Assembly (NCBI RefSeq): GCF_006443685.1 | Contig: NZ_VFYP01000009.1 | Span: 12,355-76,354 of the forward strand | DNA: 64,000 nt | Source: Rhizobium glycinendophyticum | GTDB lineage: Bacteria; Pseudomonadota; Alphaproteobacteria; Rhizobiales; Rhizobiaceae | Direction of reading: 5' to 3' | Shown: piece after piece, positions 53,593 through 62,581 of the stretch | How positions within the stretch are numbered: the first letter of the stretch is position 1 | Layout: every line of letters begins with the position of its first letter | Position numbers and translations under genes: made by a program | Notes under the pieces: model-generated | What the model saw: the letters and a program-made list of their open reading frames with translations, nothing else | The model's database searches: none | Told to the model about the DNA's origin: nothing

Positions 53593-56109
53593 TCAAGCGG
53601 CCTGCTGTTCCGGCAGATTGCCTGCCAGTCGGATCTTCCGTCGTGTCCGCCAGTCGCCGAGGAAAAGCAGGATCGGCGCTGCGATGAAGACCGACGAAGA
53701 TGCCGCGATGAAGATGCCGAAGACCATCGGCACTGCAAAACTCTCGACCGCACTGCCACCCCAGATCGCCATCGGCACCATCGCCAGAAAGGCCGTAGCT
53801 GATGTGTAGAGGCTTCGGGCAAGCGTTTCATTGATCGACAGGTTAATCAGATCGCGGAAAGGCATCGCCTTGTAAAGGCGCATGTTTTCACGCATGCGGT
53901 CATAGACGACGACCTTGTCGTTGACGGAATAGCCCACCAGGGTCAGGAGTGCGGCAATCGCCGTCAGGTTGAAATCAAGTCCAGTCAGCGCAAAGAAGCC
54001 GATCGTCTTCGTTACGTCGAGGATCAACGTGGCGATCGCCCCGACCGCGAATGGCCAGTCGAAGCGCACCCAGATGTAGATGAGCATGGCGAGCGATGCG
54101 AGGATGACCGAGGTCAGACCCGCCGTTGCCAATTCACCGCTGACCTTGGGACCGACCACTTCCGTGCGTTCGATCTTGGCGGAGGGATCGATTATCTGGA
54201 TCGTTTCGCGAACTTTCGAGACCGCATCGGTCTGCGCCTGCTCGCCGCCAGGCTGACGCTCGAGACGCAGCATGACGTGATTGCTGTCGCCGAACTCCTG
54301 AAGGGCGACTTCCCCGAGGTTCAGGCCTTCCAAACCGGAACGCAGACCTGCCAGGTTTGCAGGATCGGTCGTCGAGAGCTCGAGCTGGATTCCACCCTTG
54401 AAATCGACGCCGTAGTTGAGCCCGGGAGTGATGAACAGGATAATCGACGAGATCGACAGGAAGGCCGAGACGGCGATGCCGAAGAGCCGGGCTTTCATGA
54501 AGTCGATCTTCGTACCGTCCTTGATCAGCTTGAAGGGCAGGAGCGGCTTGATCGTGATTGTCTTCAGCTTGTAACGGCGGGCGATGGCGACCATCGCGAC
54601 ACGCACGACCGAAACGGCCGTGAACATGGAAATGGCAATGCCGAGGCCCATGGTGACGGCAAAGCCGCGCACGGGACCCGAGCCGAACCAGAAGAGTAGG
54701 GCTGTCGCAATGAGGGCCGTGACATTGCTGTCGATGATCGTGGAATAGGCCTTGGCGAAGCCATGGTCGATCGCCGCAAAGGCTCCCCGTCCCTTTCCGA
54801 CTTCCTCCCGGATGCGTTCGTTGATCAAGACATTCGCGTCGACCGCCAAACCGATGCCCAACACGATACCCGCAACACCGGGCAAGGTCAGCGTTGCCCC
54901 GACCAAGGTCAGACCTGCAAAGGTCAGCACGACATTCAGCGTCAACGCCAGAACCGCAAGCAGGCCCCAGGTGCCGTAGAGGGCAAGGATAAAGGCGACG
55001 ACAAGACCGAAGCCTGCCATTCCAGACACGATGCCCATCTCGATCGCATCACCTCCGAGATCTGCCCCGACGGTGCGCTCTTCAATGACTGTCAGCTTGG
55101 CGGGCAGCGCGCCGGCCCTCAGAAGCGCTGACAAGGTGTTGGCCTCATCGACGGAAAACTCCCCGGAAATCTGCCCCGCCCCGCCGGTGATCGGCTCTCT
55201 GATCACAGGTGCGCTGAGCACCTTGTCATCGAGCACGATAGCGAAGGGTCGACCGACATTGTCGCGCGTGATCTGGGCGAATCGGGTTGCACCAACGCTA
55301 TCGAAGCGGAACGAGACGATGGGCTGGCCGTCTTGCTGATCGAATTGCACCCGGGCATCGACCAGACGATCGCCCGCAAGCAGCACGGTTGTCTGGACCG
55401 GGTAGCTCCGGCCGCTGTCGTCCTCAAGCGCCTTCACCCCAGGCGCCCCTGGATCCCCAAGCAGATGGAAGCTCATCTTGGCGGTGGTGCCGAGGAGGGC
55501 ACGCAGGCGTGATGGATCCTGTTCGCCAGGCAGTTGAACGAGAACGCGATCGGCTCCAACCCGCTGGATGGTGGGTTCTGCGACACCAATCTGGTCGACA
55601 CGCTGCCGTATAACTTCGAGGCTCTGCTCGACAGCATGGCTCATCCGGGCCGTAATGCCCTGTTCTGTGGGTACCATCCGAAGCGTATCCGCGCCCGACG
55701 TGGTGACGGCCAGTTCCGGAGCGCCGGCCCCTGCGAGCGTAACGGCGGGGTTGTTGAGAACCGAAAGCGCCTCGGTTGCGGCCGCCATCTGTGCGGGATC
55801 GGCGAGTACGATCGCAATGGCATCGCCATCACGACGGACGCTGCGTGTCTGAACACGCGCTTCGACCAGGGCGGAGCGGGCCTCTTGGGAGAGGCTCTGC
55901 AGCCATTCGTCCACCAAGGCGGGACGATCAACTTCCAATACGAGATGCGACCCGCCGCGCAGGTCGAGACCCAGGGATACACGTTCGTGTGGAAGCCAGG
56001 AGGGGAGACGGGACAGGGTGGAATCGGGCAACACGTTCGGCAAAGCGACGAGCAGACCGAGCACGATGACGAGCAGATAGCCCATCACCTTCGTAAGCGA
56101 GTTCTTCAT
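53593..56109 (-). CDS. secDF: Fused SecD-SecF protein translocase subunit
   Basis: An 838-residue inner-membrane protein that uses the proton gradient to help SecYEG export proteins. The SecD half (about 1-515) has the N-terminal helix, periplasmic P1 domain with SLGLDLRGGSHLVLEVDR near 46-63, and the membrane core GIVLGIGLAVDANVLINERI near 425-444. The SecF half (about 535-838) has GVDFKGGIQLEL, then LTLVGYSVNDKVVVYDRMRE near 732-751 with the conserved Asp/Arg. Both halves are complete. Fusion is common in alphaproteobacteria. Its presence in an accessory-looking region suggests a second copy, which this window cannot prove. Confidence 0.94.
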   Translation of the reverse strand: MKNSLTKVMGYLLVIVLGLLVALPNVLPDSTLSRLPSWLPHERVSLGLDLRGGSHLVLEVDRPALVDEWLQSLSQEARSALVEARVQTRSVRRDGDAIAIVLADPAQMAAATEALSVLNNPAVTLAGAGAPELAVTTSGADTLRMVPTEQGITARMSHAVEQSLEVIRQRVDQIGVAEPTIQRVGADRVLVQLPGEQDPSRLRALLGTTAKMSFHLLGDPGAPGVKALEDDSGRSYPVQTTVLLAGDRLVDARVQFDQQDGQPIVSFRFDSVGATRFAQITRDNVGRPFAIVLDDKVLSAPVIREPITGGAGQISGEFSVDEANTLSALLRAGALPAKLTVIEERTVGADLGGDAIEMGIVSGMAGFGLVVAFILALYGTWGLLAVLALTLNVVLTFAGLTLVGATLTLPGVAGIVLGIGLAVDANVLINERIREEVGKGRGAFAAIDHGFAKAYSTIIDSNVTALIATALLFWFGSGPVRGFAVTMGLGIAISMFTAVSVVRVAMVAIARRYKLKTITIKPLLPFKLIKDGTKIDFMKARLFGIAVSAFLSISSIILFITPGLNYGVDFKGGIQLELSTTDPANLAGLRSGLEGLNLGEVALQEFGDSNHVMLRLERQPGGEQAQTDAVSKVRETIQIIDPSAKIERTEVVGPKVSGELATAGLTSVILASLAMLIYIWVRFDWPFAVGAIATLILDVTKTIGFFALTGLDFNLTAIAALLTLVGYSVNDKVVVYDRMRENMRLYKAMPFRDLINLSINETLARSLYTSATAFLAMVPMAIWGGSAVESFAVPMVFGIFIAASSSVFIAAPILLFLGDWRTRRKIRLAGNLPEQQAA

Positions 56110-57168
56110 TCAAAAATCCAGCATGTTGTGACCGCAGCCATGATGGGCCGTGGCACAAACGGGTCGAGCCATCGAAGCGATGGCGGCGAAACGATCAGGC
56201 GGTTTGCTGGATGGATGGCGGTGCACGCGACCGGTATGGCAGTGGCGCGTGTGGGCGCGGACGGTCTCCGGAAACATGCAGCGTGACATGGCTGTAACGG
56301 CAGATCCACAAGGCTTGGATATCGGGCGCAAGGCAGCCGTCACCGCCTGGGGTCGGCCTGAGCTTCGGTCGCGAGGACTGCTCGGACGAAACCAGAAAGC
56401 GGGTCTCACCTCGGGCGCCAGCCGTTGCATGTCCTGCATCGGACCGCGATATGGCAGCATCAGACGAAAGCCCGGCATGGAAGCGACCGAAGACATCGCC
56501 GCCGAACAACAGAAGCAGCGACGCGAACAGGCTTGTTATGATGGCCGAGAGGTGCGTTCGGTGCCAACATGGCGACCGAGGCCTCATGTCATTGAGTTCC
56601 ATGGACGTCCTTTGTCCAGAGCAATCTCATATCCTGGAAAGTTTTTCTAGCCGCGATTCAACTGATGGGCAGAACGCGCATCGCCAACGTCGGCTTCCGA
56701 GGAACAGCGTCAATCTGGAGGTTCGAAGTGAAGGCGCAAAACGGAAATGATTTCCGCAAGAGGGGCCGGGACCGGAATGTCCGGATTTGTCGAATGCGAC
56801 CCGATAGCCGACATCAAAGCTGAAAAAGCCATTCCGGATGCTGCCGATCTGTAGTGAAGGCATGAAATCGATCATAGCGCGAACGAGAATATTCCGGTTT
56901 TCCGGCGGGCCGGAAGCAGGCTTTGCGCAAGAACATCCAACTCTCGCAAGACTCCAAAACGTAGCAAAAATCTCCAGCGTATGGACGCACTTCACGAAAA
57001 TTGCGTAGATGTCCCTTACTAATTTTCAGGCTGGGTTCAGCGACTGAATCCGATGGTAGTCCATCGGTTGATATTGGCGCACAACTCATTCATGGTATCA
57101 TAATATTCCGCTTCCAGCTCGGACGCCGACAGTTCCTTCGTACAGTTTCAAGATGAGGCAGGGGTGGC
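56110..57168. other. Region without a confident gene
   Basis: A minus-strand frame at 56195-56602 (135 codons) has one hydrophobic run (LSAIITSLFASLLLLFGG) and could be a small secreted or membrane protein upstream of secDF, but its Arg/Pro-rich rest and the overlapping frame at 56110-56496 make it doubtful. The rest, 56650-57168, is AT-richer and holds the AraC-gene promoter, with no clear repeat. Confidence 0.4.
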
Positions 57169-58143
57169 ATGAAGCTTCCGATACATGGCCCATATTCTCT
57201 GACATGCGATGATGTATTGGGCGTTGATGAACTTTACGAAGCTTACGGAAAGCTGATCGGACATGGATACGTGGTTCATGACCACAATTCTCGCGATCAT
57301 GTCGGTGAATTCGAGAACATTTCTGCTCTCGAAGCTTGTGCAACGCGGTTTCAAGGCGGCTCGCGTCGTTTTGACATGTCCGTCAATCACCATGGCCTTG
57401 ATCTGGTCATTTTGTCATTCGGACTATCCGGACAAGCCTTGCTGTACCAGCAAAATGGCGTGGAATGCGTTGCAAGAAATGGCAGCGCAATCCTGCATAC
57501 GACCGACGCACCTTTGCAAGCGCAAGTGGATCGCCTCGGCGAGATCATGGCAGTCGCCCTTCCCCGCGAAAAACTCAGCTCCATCATCGGCGACAAGGAT
57601 GCGCTGACACCGCGCGTCCTGCCTGCCAACAGCGCGGCGTTCTCCCTCTTTGCAGGGCATGCACGAACCTTCCTGTCACTGGGTATTGCGCCTGATATAG
57701 GCCTTGCTCAGCTTGTGGGTGATCAACTCTGCGATTTGGCTGCGCTTGCGCTCGGCGTAAACAGCCGCGGAAGGGAAAAGGTCATGAGCGCAGAGACCTT
57801 GAATGACGTCCGCTACAACAAGGCGATCAACTATATAACACGCCATGCCTCCGATCAGATGCTTAGCGAAAAGGAAATTGCCCGTCAGCTCGGTCTGTCG
57901 ACCTCGTCCGTTCGCCAGATATTCGCCCGCAAACAGACCACTCCGGCGCGGATCATTCGTACGGTACGCGTTGAGATGGCTGCGAGACTCTTGCTGGACA
58001 GCAAGCACAGATCCTCCAAAATCGTGTCCTTGGCATTCGATTGCGGGTTCCAGAGCGTCTCCGCCTTTTACGAGGCCTTTCGCGACCACTACGGCATGCA
58101 ACCAAGCGAATTCAGGGCCTCCGTTCGACAAACTCAGGACTGA
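57169..58143 (+). CDS. AraC-family transcriptional regulator
   Basis: A 324-residue protein. The N-terminal about 200 residues resemble the AraC_binding_2 sensor type (FQGGSRRFDMSVNHHGLDLV). The C-terminal 105 residues hold two helix-turn-helix units: LSEKEIARQLGLSTSSVRQI and KIVSLAFDCGFQSVSAFYEA, ending FRDHYGMQPSEFRAS. It lies 61 bases upstream of, and in line with, the vWA operon and may regulate it. The inducer is unknown. Confidence 0.9.
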   Translation: MKLPIHGPYSLTCDDVLGVDELYEAYGKLIGHGYVVHDHNSRDHVGEFENISALEACATRFQGGSRRFDMSVNHHGLDLVILSFGLSGQALLYQQNGVECVARNGSAILHTTDAPLQAQVDRLGEIMAVALPREKLSSIIGDKDALTPRVLPANSAAFSLFAGHARTFLSLGIAPDIGLAQLVGDQLCDLAALALGVNSRGREKVMSAETLNDVRYNKAINYITRHASDQMLSEKEIARQLGLSTSSVRQIFARKQTTPARIIRTVRVEMAARLLLDSKHRSSKIVSLAFDCGFQSVSAFYEAFRDHYGMQPSEFRASVRQTQD

Positions 58144-58204
58144 CAGAATCCGGATTCGTTTTTGATGAAATCCGCACGCCAAGATCGCCGCTCAATGCTA
58201 GCGA

Positions 58205-60289
58205 ATGAGAGATATGCGCTCGCTGCTCGAAGCTGCCTTGGGGTTTGGCATGGAAGGAAGAACAACAAGGGTTGTTGCATTTGCCAAACGTCCGGCATGG
58301 CAAGACTTGCTAAGCCTGATAATTGTCGTCGCAGTCTTGTGCCTGGGCGCTCCATTGCGTGGTGAGGCTGCCGAACGAACGCTTCTTCCGGCGAACCATG
58401 GTCCGGTCATCGTCGTTCTCGACGCTTCAGGCAGCATGGCTGCCGCACTTGGCAAGGAAACGCGGCTTGATGCCGCCCGGCGCATTCTTCTCGACACACT
58501 GTCACTCTTTCCGGCCGACCGTCAGGTGGGATTGGTCGCGTACGGCCACCGCAGGAAAAGCGATTGCCGCGACATCGAGACGCTCCAAAATCTCGGGCCG
58601 GTGGACATCTCCGGCATTCGCGTGGCGTTATCCTCCCTTCGCGCCAAGGGCAAGACGCCGCTTTCTGGTGCACTGCGCCATGGGGCGCAGCTTCTGCCGC
58701 AGGGCGGTGGAACGATCATGCTGGTCAGCGACGGACTGGAAACCTGCCATGAGGATCCCTGCGCGGTGGCTGCCGCACTTCGCAAGGCGAATGCAGCCCT
58801 GGTCATAAATGTCGTCGGTTTTGGCCTGGCGAAGGGCGAGATGAAAGGGCTGGCCTGTATTGCCGAGCAGGGCGGCGGACGGGCCATCGAGACAAGCAAC
58901 GCCAATAATCTCAAGCAGGCGCTTGAGACCCTGACAGGGCCGGAGACCACGGATGGCGCTGTCACGGACAAATCATCGGCCGAGCACGAACAGAAACCGG
59001 TCGATCCGCCACCTTTGACGCCGAAGCCTGTGCTCTTGCGGGCGATGGTCGGAAACAATGCCGTCCCCGGCGCTATTCTCTTCACAGTCGTAAAGGCAGG
59101 TGGCGAGATAGCCTATTCCGGAAAGGGAACCGAGGTTACGCCCAGCCTTGTTCCCGGCAGCTACACGGTCCGCCTTTCATCCGGAAACGTCCAGGCGGAG
59201 AAGGCGCTGACAGTGACGGGGGGTGTGGACGAACACCATGATATTCCGCTTGATGCCAGCCTCGTTCGCATCTCTTTGATCGCGGCCAAGGGGCTTGAGA
59301 TTGCCGATACGGATATAAAGGGTGATCCCGCGTGGACGCTGGTGCCGAAGGACGGACAAGCACCCGCCGTGCTGGATGCCGTGATCGCGCCGGAAACGCT
59401 TCTGGCTCCCGGCCGCTATGAGGTGTTGGCGTCGATCGGAGAGTTCAGGACTTCGACGACAATCAATGCGGTCGCAGGAAAGGATGTGCAGAAGGTTGCA
59501 GATCTTAAGCTCGGCAAGATCAAACTCGAGGCGGGTCTGCCTGGGGTGGACGCGGTGATTGATAGCGGCACGGGCCTCTCATGGACGCTAGCCAGCCAGG
59601 CCGGGATTCCTGACAGGACGGCCGAGTCCATCCCCCGTCCGACATTCCTCGTTCCGGCTGGCAGCTACACGGCACGGCTGACCATTGCAGGCGCGGTCAT
59701 TGACATGCCGGTTCAGGCAGAGGCCGGTGCCACCAAGGTTGCCCGCCTTGATCTTCCCTCCGCAGAGCTTGCGCTGGAGGGCAGCCTCGGCCCCGGCGTA
59801 CCGGGCTTCACGGACTGGCGCGATGCCACATGGACTGTAAAGCCAGTGCGGCTCATCGGCGATGCGAAGGCAGGTGCGGCGCTGGAAGGCAAGGCCGAGG
59901 CTTTACCTCGCCTGACCCTTCTTCCGGGTGAGTGGGACGTGACCCTGATCTCCGGGCAGGCTCAGGCGACGCGGACGCTTTTCCTGCCGCCGGGCGCGAA
60001 AATACAAGAACGCATCGAACTGTCTGCCGCCCGCCTGGCGATTTCTGCCGCCCCGGATGCTGGAGCGCTGCCGCCGGTGAATGTGCTGATTTCGATCTTC
60101 GCCGCGCAGGCTGATGGCGGTTTTGCGGAAAAACCGGTCGTGGAGGTTGGCACATCACGCGATTATTCCCTCATCCTGCCTGCTGGCCGATACCGTCTTG
60201 CTGCCGCCGACGAGCAGGGGCGCAAGGGAACAGCAACGCTCGACCTTCCACAAGGTCAGTCCCTCAAGACCGGGATTACCCTGAAATGA
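58205..60289 (+). CDS. vWA-domain exported protein with repeated beta domains
   Basis: A 694-residue protein with an N-terminal membrane anchor or long signal (LLSLIIVVAVLCLGAPLRGE near 36-55, cleavage possible after GEAA). Residues about 68-240 are a von Willebrand factor A domain with a full metal site: VIVVLDASGSMAAALGK (DxSxS), the Thr in AKGKTPLSGAL and the Asp in VSDGLETCHEDP. The Cys pairs in CRDIE and TCHEDPC suggest a periplasmic location. Residues about 275-694 hold four or so similar beta-rich units with a recurring GSYTVRL/GSYTARL/GRYRLAA strand after LVP/LLPG. vWA proteins usually bind partner proteins. An in-frame ATG at 58250 is an alternative start. First gene of a five-gene unit. 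Confidence 0.85.
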   Translation: MRDMRSLLEAALGFGMEGRTTRVVAFAKRPAWQDLLSLIIVVAVLCLGAPLRGEAAERTLLPANHGPVIVVLDASGSMAAALGKETRLDAARRILLDTLSLFPADRQVGLVAYGHRRKSDCRDIETLQNLGPVDISGIRVALSSLRAKGKTPLSGALRHGAQLLPQGGGTIMLVSDGLETCHEDPCAVAAALRKANAALVINVVGFGLAKGEMKGLACIAEQGGGRAIETSNANNLKQALETLTGPETTDGAVTDKSSAEHEQKPVDPPPLTPKPVLLRAMVGNNAVPGAILFTVVKAGGEIAYSGKGTEVTPSLVPGSYTVRLSSGNVQAEKALTVTGGVDEHHDIPLDASLVRISLIAAKGLEIADTDIKGDPAWTLVPKDGQAPAVLDAVIAPETLLAPGRYEVLASIGEFRTSTTINAVAGKDVQKVADLKLGKIKLEAGLPGVDAVIDSGTGLSWTLASQAGIPDRTAESIPRPTFLVPAGSYTARLTIAGAVIDMPVQAEAGATKVARLDLPSAELALEGSLGPGVPGFTDWRDATWTVKPVRLIGDAKAGAALEGKAEALPRLTLLPGEWDVTLISGQAQATRTLFLPPGAKIQERIELSAARLAISAAPDAGALPPVNVLISIFAAQADGGFAEKPVVEVGTSRDYSLILPAGRYRLAAADEQGRKGTATLDLPQGQSLKTGITLK

Positions 60290-60383
60290 CGATCCATCGC
60301 CGCACCTTGAGCCTGCTTTGAAGACACACCACGGGCATCCTGTCCCCTCATTCCTCGCGGCCAGCAAAACCTGGAGACATCGC

Positions 60384-61580
60384 ATGAAACGCCTGCTCGT
60401 GATCCTGTCCTCATTTTTCATATGCGGCATTGCTATGGCCGAGCCCAAGGCGCCGGTTCCTCCGCCGTGGAAACTAACGAAGAACCTGAATATAGTGCCT
60501 GATATGAGCGAACCTGGGTTGGCCTTGGAGGGCAGTGAATTCTTTACCCAGATGTATTCGTACACCATGTTCGCCTATGATTGGTTCAATCAGGCGAACG
60601 AGAGCTTCATCTCGCTCGAAGACAAAGTTGAAGCCCTGGAGAATGAAGTTTCCGACCTCAAGCAACGCGTGGCTCAGCTGGAAGCGGCCCAGCCCGGCGG
60701 CAAGCCTGCGCCCGATCCGCGAATTGACGACTTGATCGCCCGGGTGGAAGCGCTTGAGAAGGCCAAGGGGGAAACCAAAGCACCCTTCAAGGTGATCAGC
60801 GCCTCTGGCAAGCCCCTCTTTGAGGTGGATGCCTATGGCAACAGCGTGTTTCAGGGCGCGACCGGGCAGGGCCTGATCCATATTAGCTTTGTTGGCAACG
60901 GGGCGGCGATTGCGGCGATCAGCCCGGATGGCGGTTTCGCGTCCAGTATCGGAGAGAGCGGTGGTATGCTGCAAGTGCAGAGTGCCGATGCCAAGACAAG
61001 TGCGTACGTGGTCGCCAGCGACAAGGCGGGCCTGCATATAAAGGCCGGAGACCGCACCACCGATCTCGCCGCGGATGACGATCTCTTCGGCCTGAAGCTC
61101 AGCCAGGGCGAGAAGCCTGCCGCTTCGCTCGGCACCCTGCCTGGCAAGGGCGTGGCCCTGCGTCTGTTCAACGATGCCGCCGAGCAAGTGGTGTCCGCCG
61201 GCGCCAATCCGGCCAAGGGCGATGCCGGTATTGTGAGCGTTGGCACCGGCGACAAGACTGCAGCCTGGATTTCAAGTGAGGCTGATGGATCGGGCCTTGC
61301 ACAGGTATTTGCGCCCGATGGCACCGGCGCTGCAGCCCTGGTCGGCAAGGAGCGGAGCGTGGCCGCTTACAATAAGGCCGGAAATGCCGTCGCCACAATC
61401 GGCCAGAGCGACAAGTCCGAAGGCGGGACCGTGGTTGCGCGCAATCCCGGGGGAGAAGGGATTTTCGCTGCCGGTTTCGCATCCGAATATGGCGGCGGTG
61501 AAGCCTGCGTCTGGCGCGCCAAGCGCAGCAACACCTTCTGCCTGGGGCTTGGCATGCCCGGCATGGGCGTTGGCAAGTGA
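60384..61580 (+). CDS. Exported coiled-coil and glycine-rich repeat protein
   Basis: A 398-residue protein from the ATG at 60384 (GGAG upstream). A signal peptide (MKRLLVILSSFFICGIAMA) is followed by a Pro-rich linker, a strong coiled coil (FISLEDKVEALENEVSDLKQ, RVAQLEAAQ and DLIARVEALEKAK, about 75-130), and then about 250 residues of short repeats rich in Gly, Ala and Ser with alternating beta strands (VDAYGNSVFQGATGQGLIHI, GAAIAAISPDGGFASSIGES). This layout, a trimer-type coiled coil then beta repeats, looks like a fibre or adhesin stalk, but no membrane anchor is visible. The last 25 residues contain a Cys pair (EACVWRAKRSNTFCLG). I do not recognise the family. Confidence 0.8.
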   Translation: MKRLLVILSSFFICGIAMAEPKAPVPPPWKLTKNLNIVPDMSEPGLALEGSEFFTQMYSYTMFAYDWFNQANESFISLEDKVEALENEVSDLKQRVAQLEAAQPGGKPAPDPRIDDLIARVEALEKAKGETKAPFKVISASGKPLFEVDAYGNSVFQGATGQGLIHISFVGNGAAIAAISPDGGFASSIGESGGMLQVQSADAKTSAYVVASDKAGLHIKAGDRTTDLAADDDLFGLKLSQGEKPAASLGTLPGKGVALRLFNDAAEQVVSAGANPAKGDAGIVSVGTGDKTAAWISSEADGSGLAQVFAPDGTGAAALVGKERSVAAYNKAGNAVATIGQSDKSEGGTVVARNPGGEGIFAAGFASEYGGGEACVWRAKRSNTFCLGLGMPGMGVGK

Positions 61581-61615
61581 GTGATTTCCGGAACCTGGAA
61601 GAGGATCTTGAGCAG

Positions 61616-62125
61616 ATGACAACAAACCGTCCGTCGGCATTACATGTAGCCGTCCTTGTGCTGCTGGCTGCTCCCGCGGTGCATGCCGCCTCGGATTGCC
61701 AGGCAATCTTCGACGCCTATGCCGCGCAGGCGAAAGTTCCTGCCATGCAGAAGACAGTGACGACCCCGGGGATGACCGATGCTGTACAACTGATCGTGAC
61801 GCAGGACGTGATGTTCAGCAGGGTTGGCCCCAATGATGCGTGGACGAAAAATGTGATCGATGATGCGATGCGCAAAGTGATGGAAAAGGGCGCGCCGACA
61901 CCCGAGACGGTCAACCAATGTCGCCTAGTAGGCCGCCAGGCTGCCGAGGGCATGGCTGGAACAGCCTATGAGTTTGCCCCGTATCAAGCCTCGGGCAATG
62001 TACCCGGCGAGATGATTACGGTGCTGATCGACGATGAAACCGGTCTTCCCGTATCCGAAAAAGCTTTGAAAGCCGGTACGGTGGCGACGATCGTCTATGA
62101 CGGCGTGTCGGTGCCGGTACAGTGA
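61616..62125 (+). CDS. Small exported protein of the vWA operon
   Basis: A 169-residue protein. I start at the ATG at 61616, which puts a signal peptide at the front (LHVAVLVLLAAPAVHA-ASDC); the frame is open from a GTG at 61577 that overlaps the previous stop. The mature part has two cysteines (SDCQAIF and NQCRLVG), likely to be bonded in the periplasm, and a beta-rich C-terminus (GEMITVLIDDETGLPVSEKA). No family recognised. Its stop overlaps the next start (GTGA). Confidence 0.75.
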   Translation: MTTNRPSALHVAVLVLLAAPAVHAASDCQAIFDAYAAQAKVPAMQKTVTTPGMTDAVQLIVTQDVMFSRVGPNDAWTKNVIDDAMRKVMEKGAPTPETVNQCRLVGRQAAEGMAGTAYEFAPYQASGNVPGEMITVLIDDETGLPVSEKALKAGTVATIVYDGVSVPVQ

Positions 62126-62547
62126 CCGATGATGTCGGGAAGGAGCCGTCAGAGCGGACGAAGCCGCTGATGCCGTTCCATGCTGCCTTTCTGGGATTGA
62201 CCGTCCCGCCTGTGACAGCGGCGCTTGTCCTTTTTCTTTTCTGCGCTTCGCCGACCGGTTTGCCACTACTGACAAGTTCGCTGGCACCCGCCTATCTCAT
62301 CGGGGGTGTGCCCGCTTTTCTGGCTGGGAAACTTGACGTCGCTCTTGCTCGGAGCGGTTGGGGCGCGGCGGCCCGTCTGGCTGTCGCCGCGGGTCTGGGG
62401 TCCCTTGCCGGGCTGTTCGTTCTGGCCCCCCTATACCTTGCCGACATGGTTGGTGGATTTCTGCCGCTCTTGCTGCCACTGGCCTGTGCCGCTGCGGCCG
62501 TTGTGGGCCTCGGGTTTTCGATTTTACTGGCGAGGCTGATCAATTGA
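62122..62547 (+). CDS. Small multi-helix membrane protein of the vWA operon
   Basis: A 141-residue inner-membrane protein starting at GTG 62122 inside the previous gene's end. After a hydrophilic head of about 20 residues come four hydrophobic helices (near 22-44, 48-66, 80-104 and 110-140), with an Arg/Lys-poor C-terminal run LLLPLACAAAAVVGLGFSIL. No known motif. It could anchor or signal for the exported partners. Confidence 0.75.
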   Translation: MTDDVGKEPSERTKPLMPFHAAFLGLTVPPVTAALVLFLFCASPTGLPLLTSSLAPAYLIGGVPAFLAGKLDVALARSGWGAAARLAVAAGLGSLAGLFVLAPLYLADMVGGFLPLLLPLACAAAAVVGLGFSILLARLIN

Positions 62548-62581
62548 CATGACGGCGCAACGACGCCGAAAGGAGGCCTTT

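Noticed and set aside
56195..56602. 135-codon minus-strand frame with one hydrophobic run upstream of secDF
   Set aside because: The rest is Arg/Pro-rich and overlaps another open frame (56110-56496); neither has a recognisable pattern.
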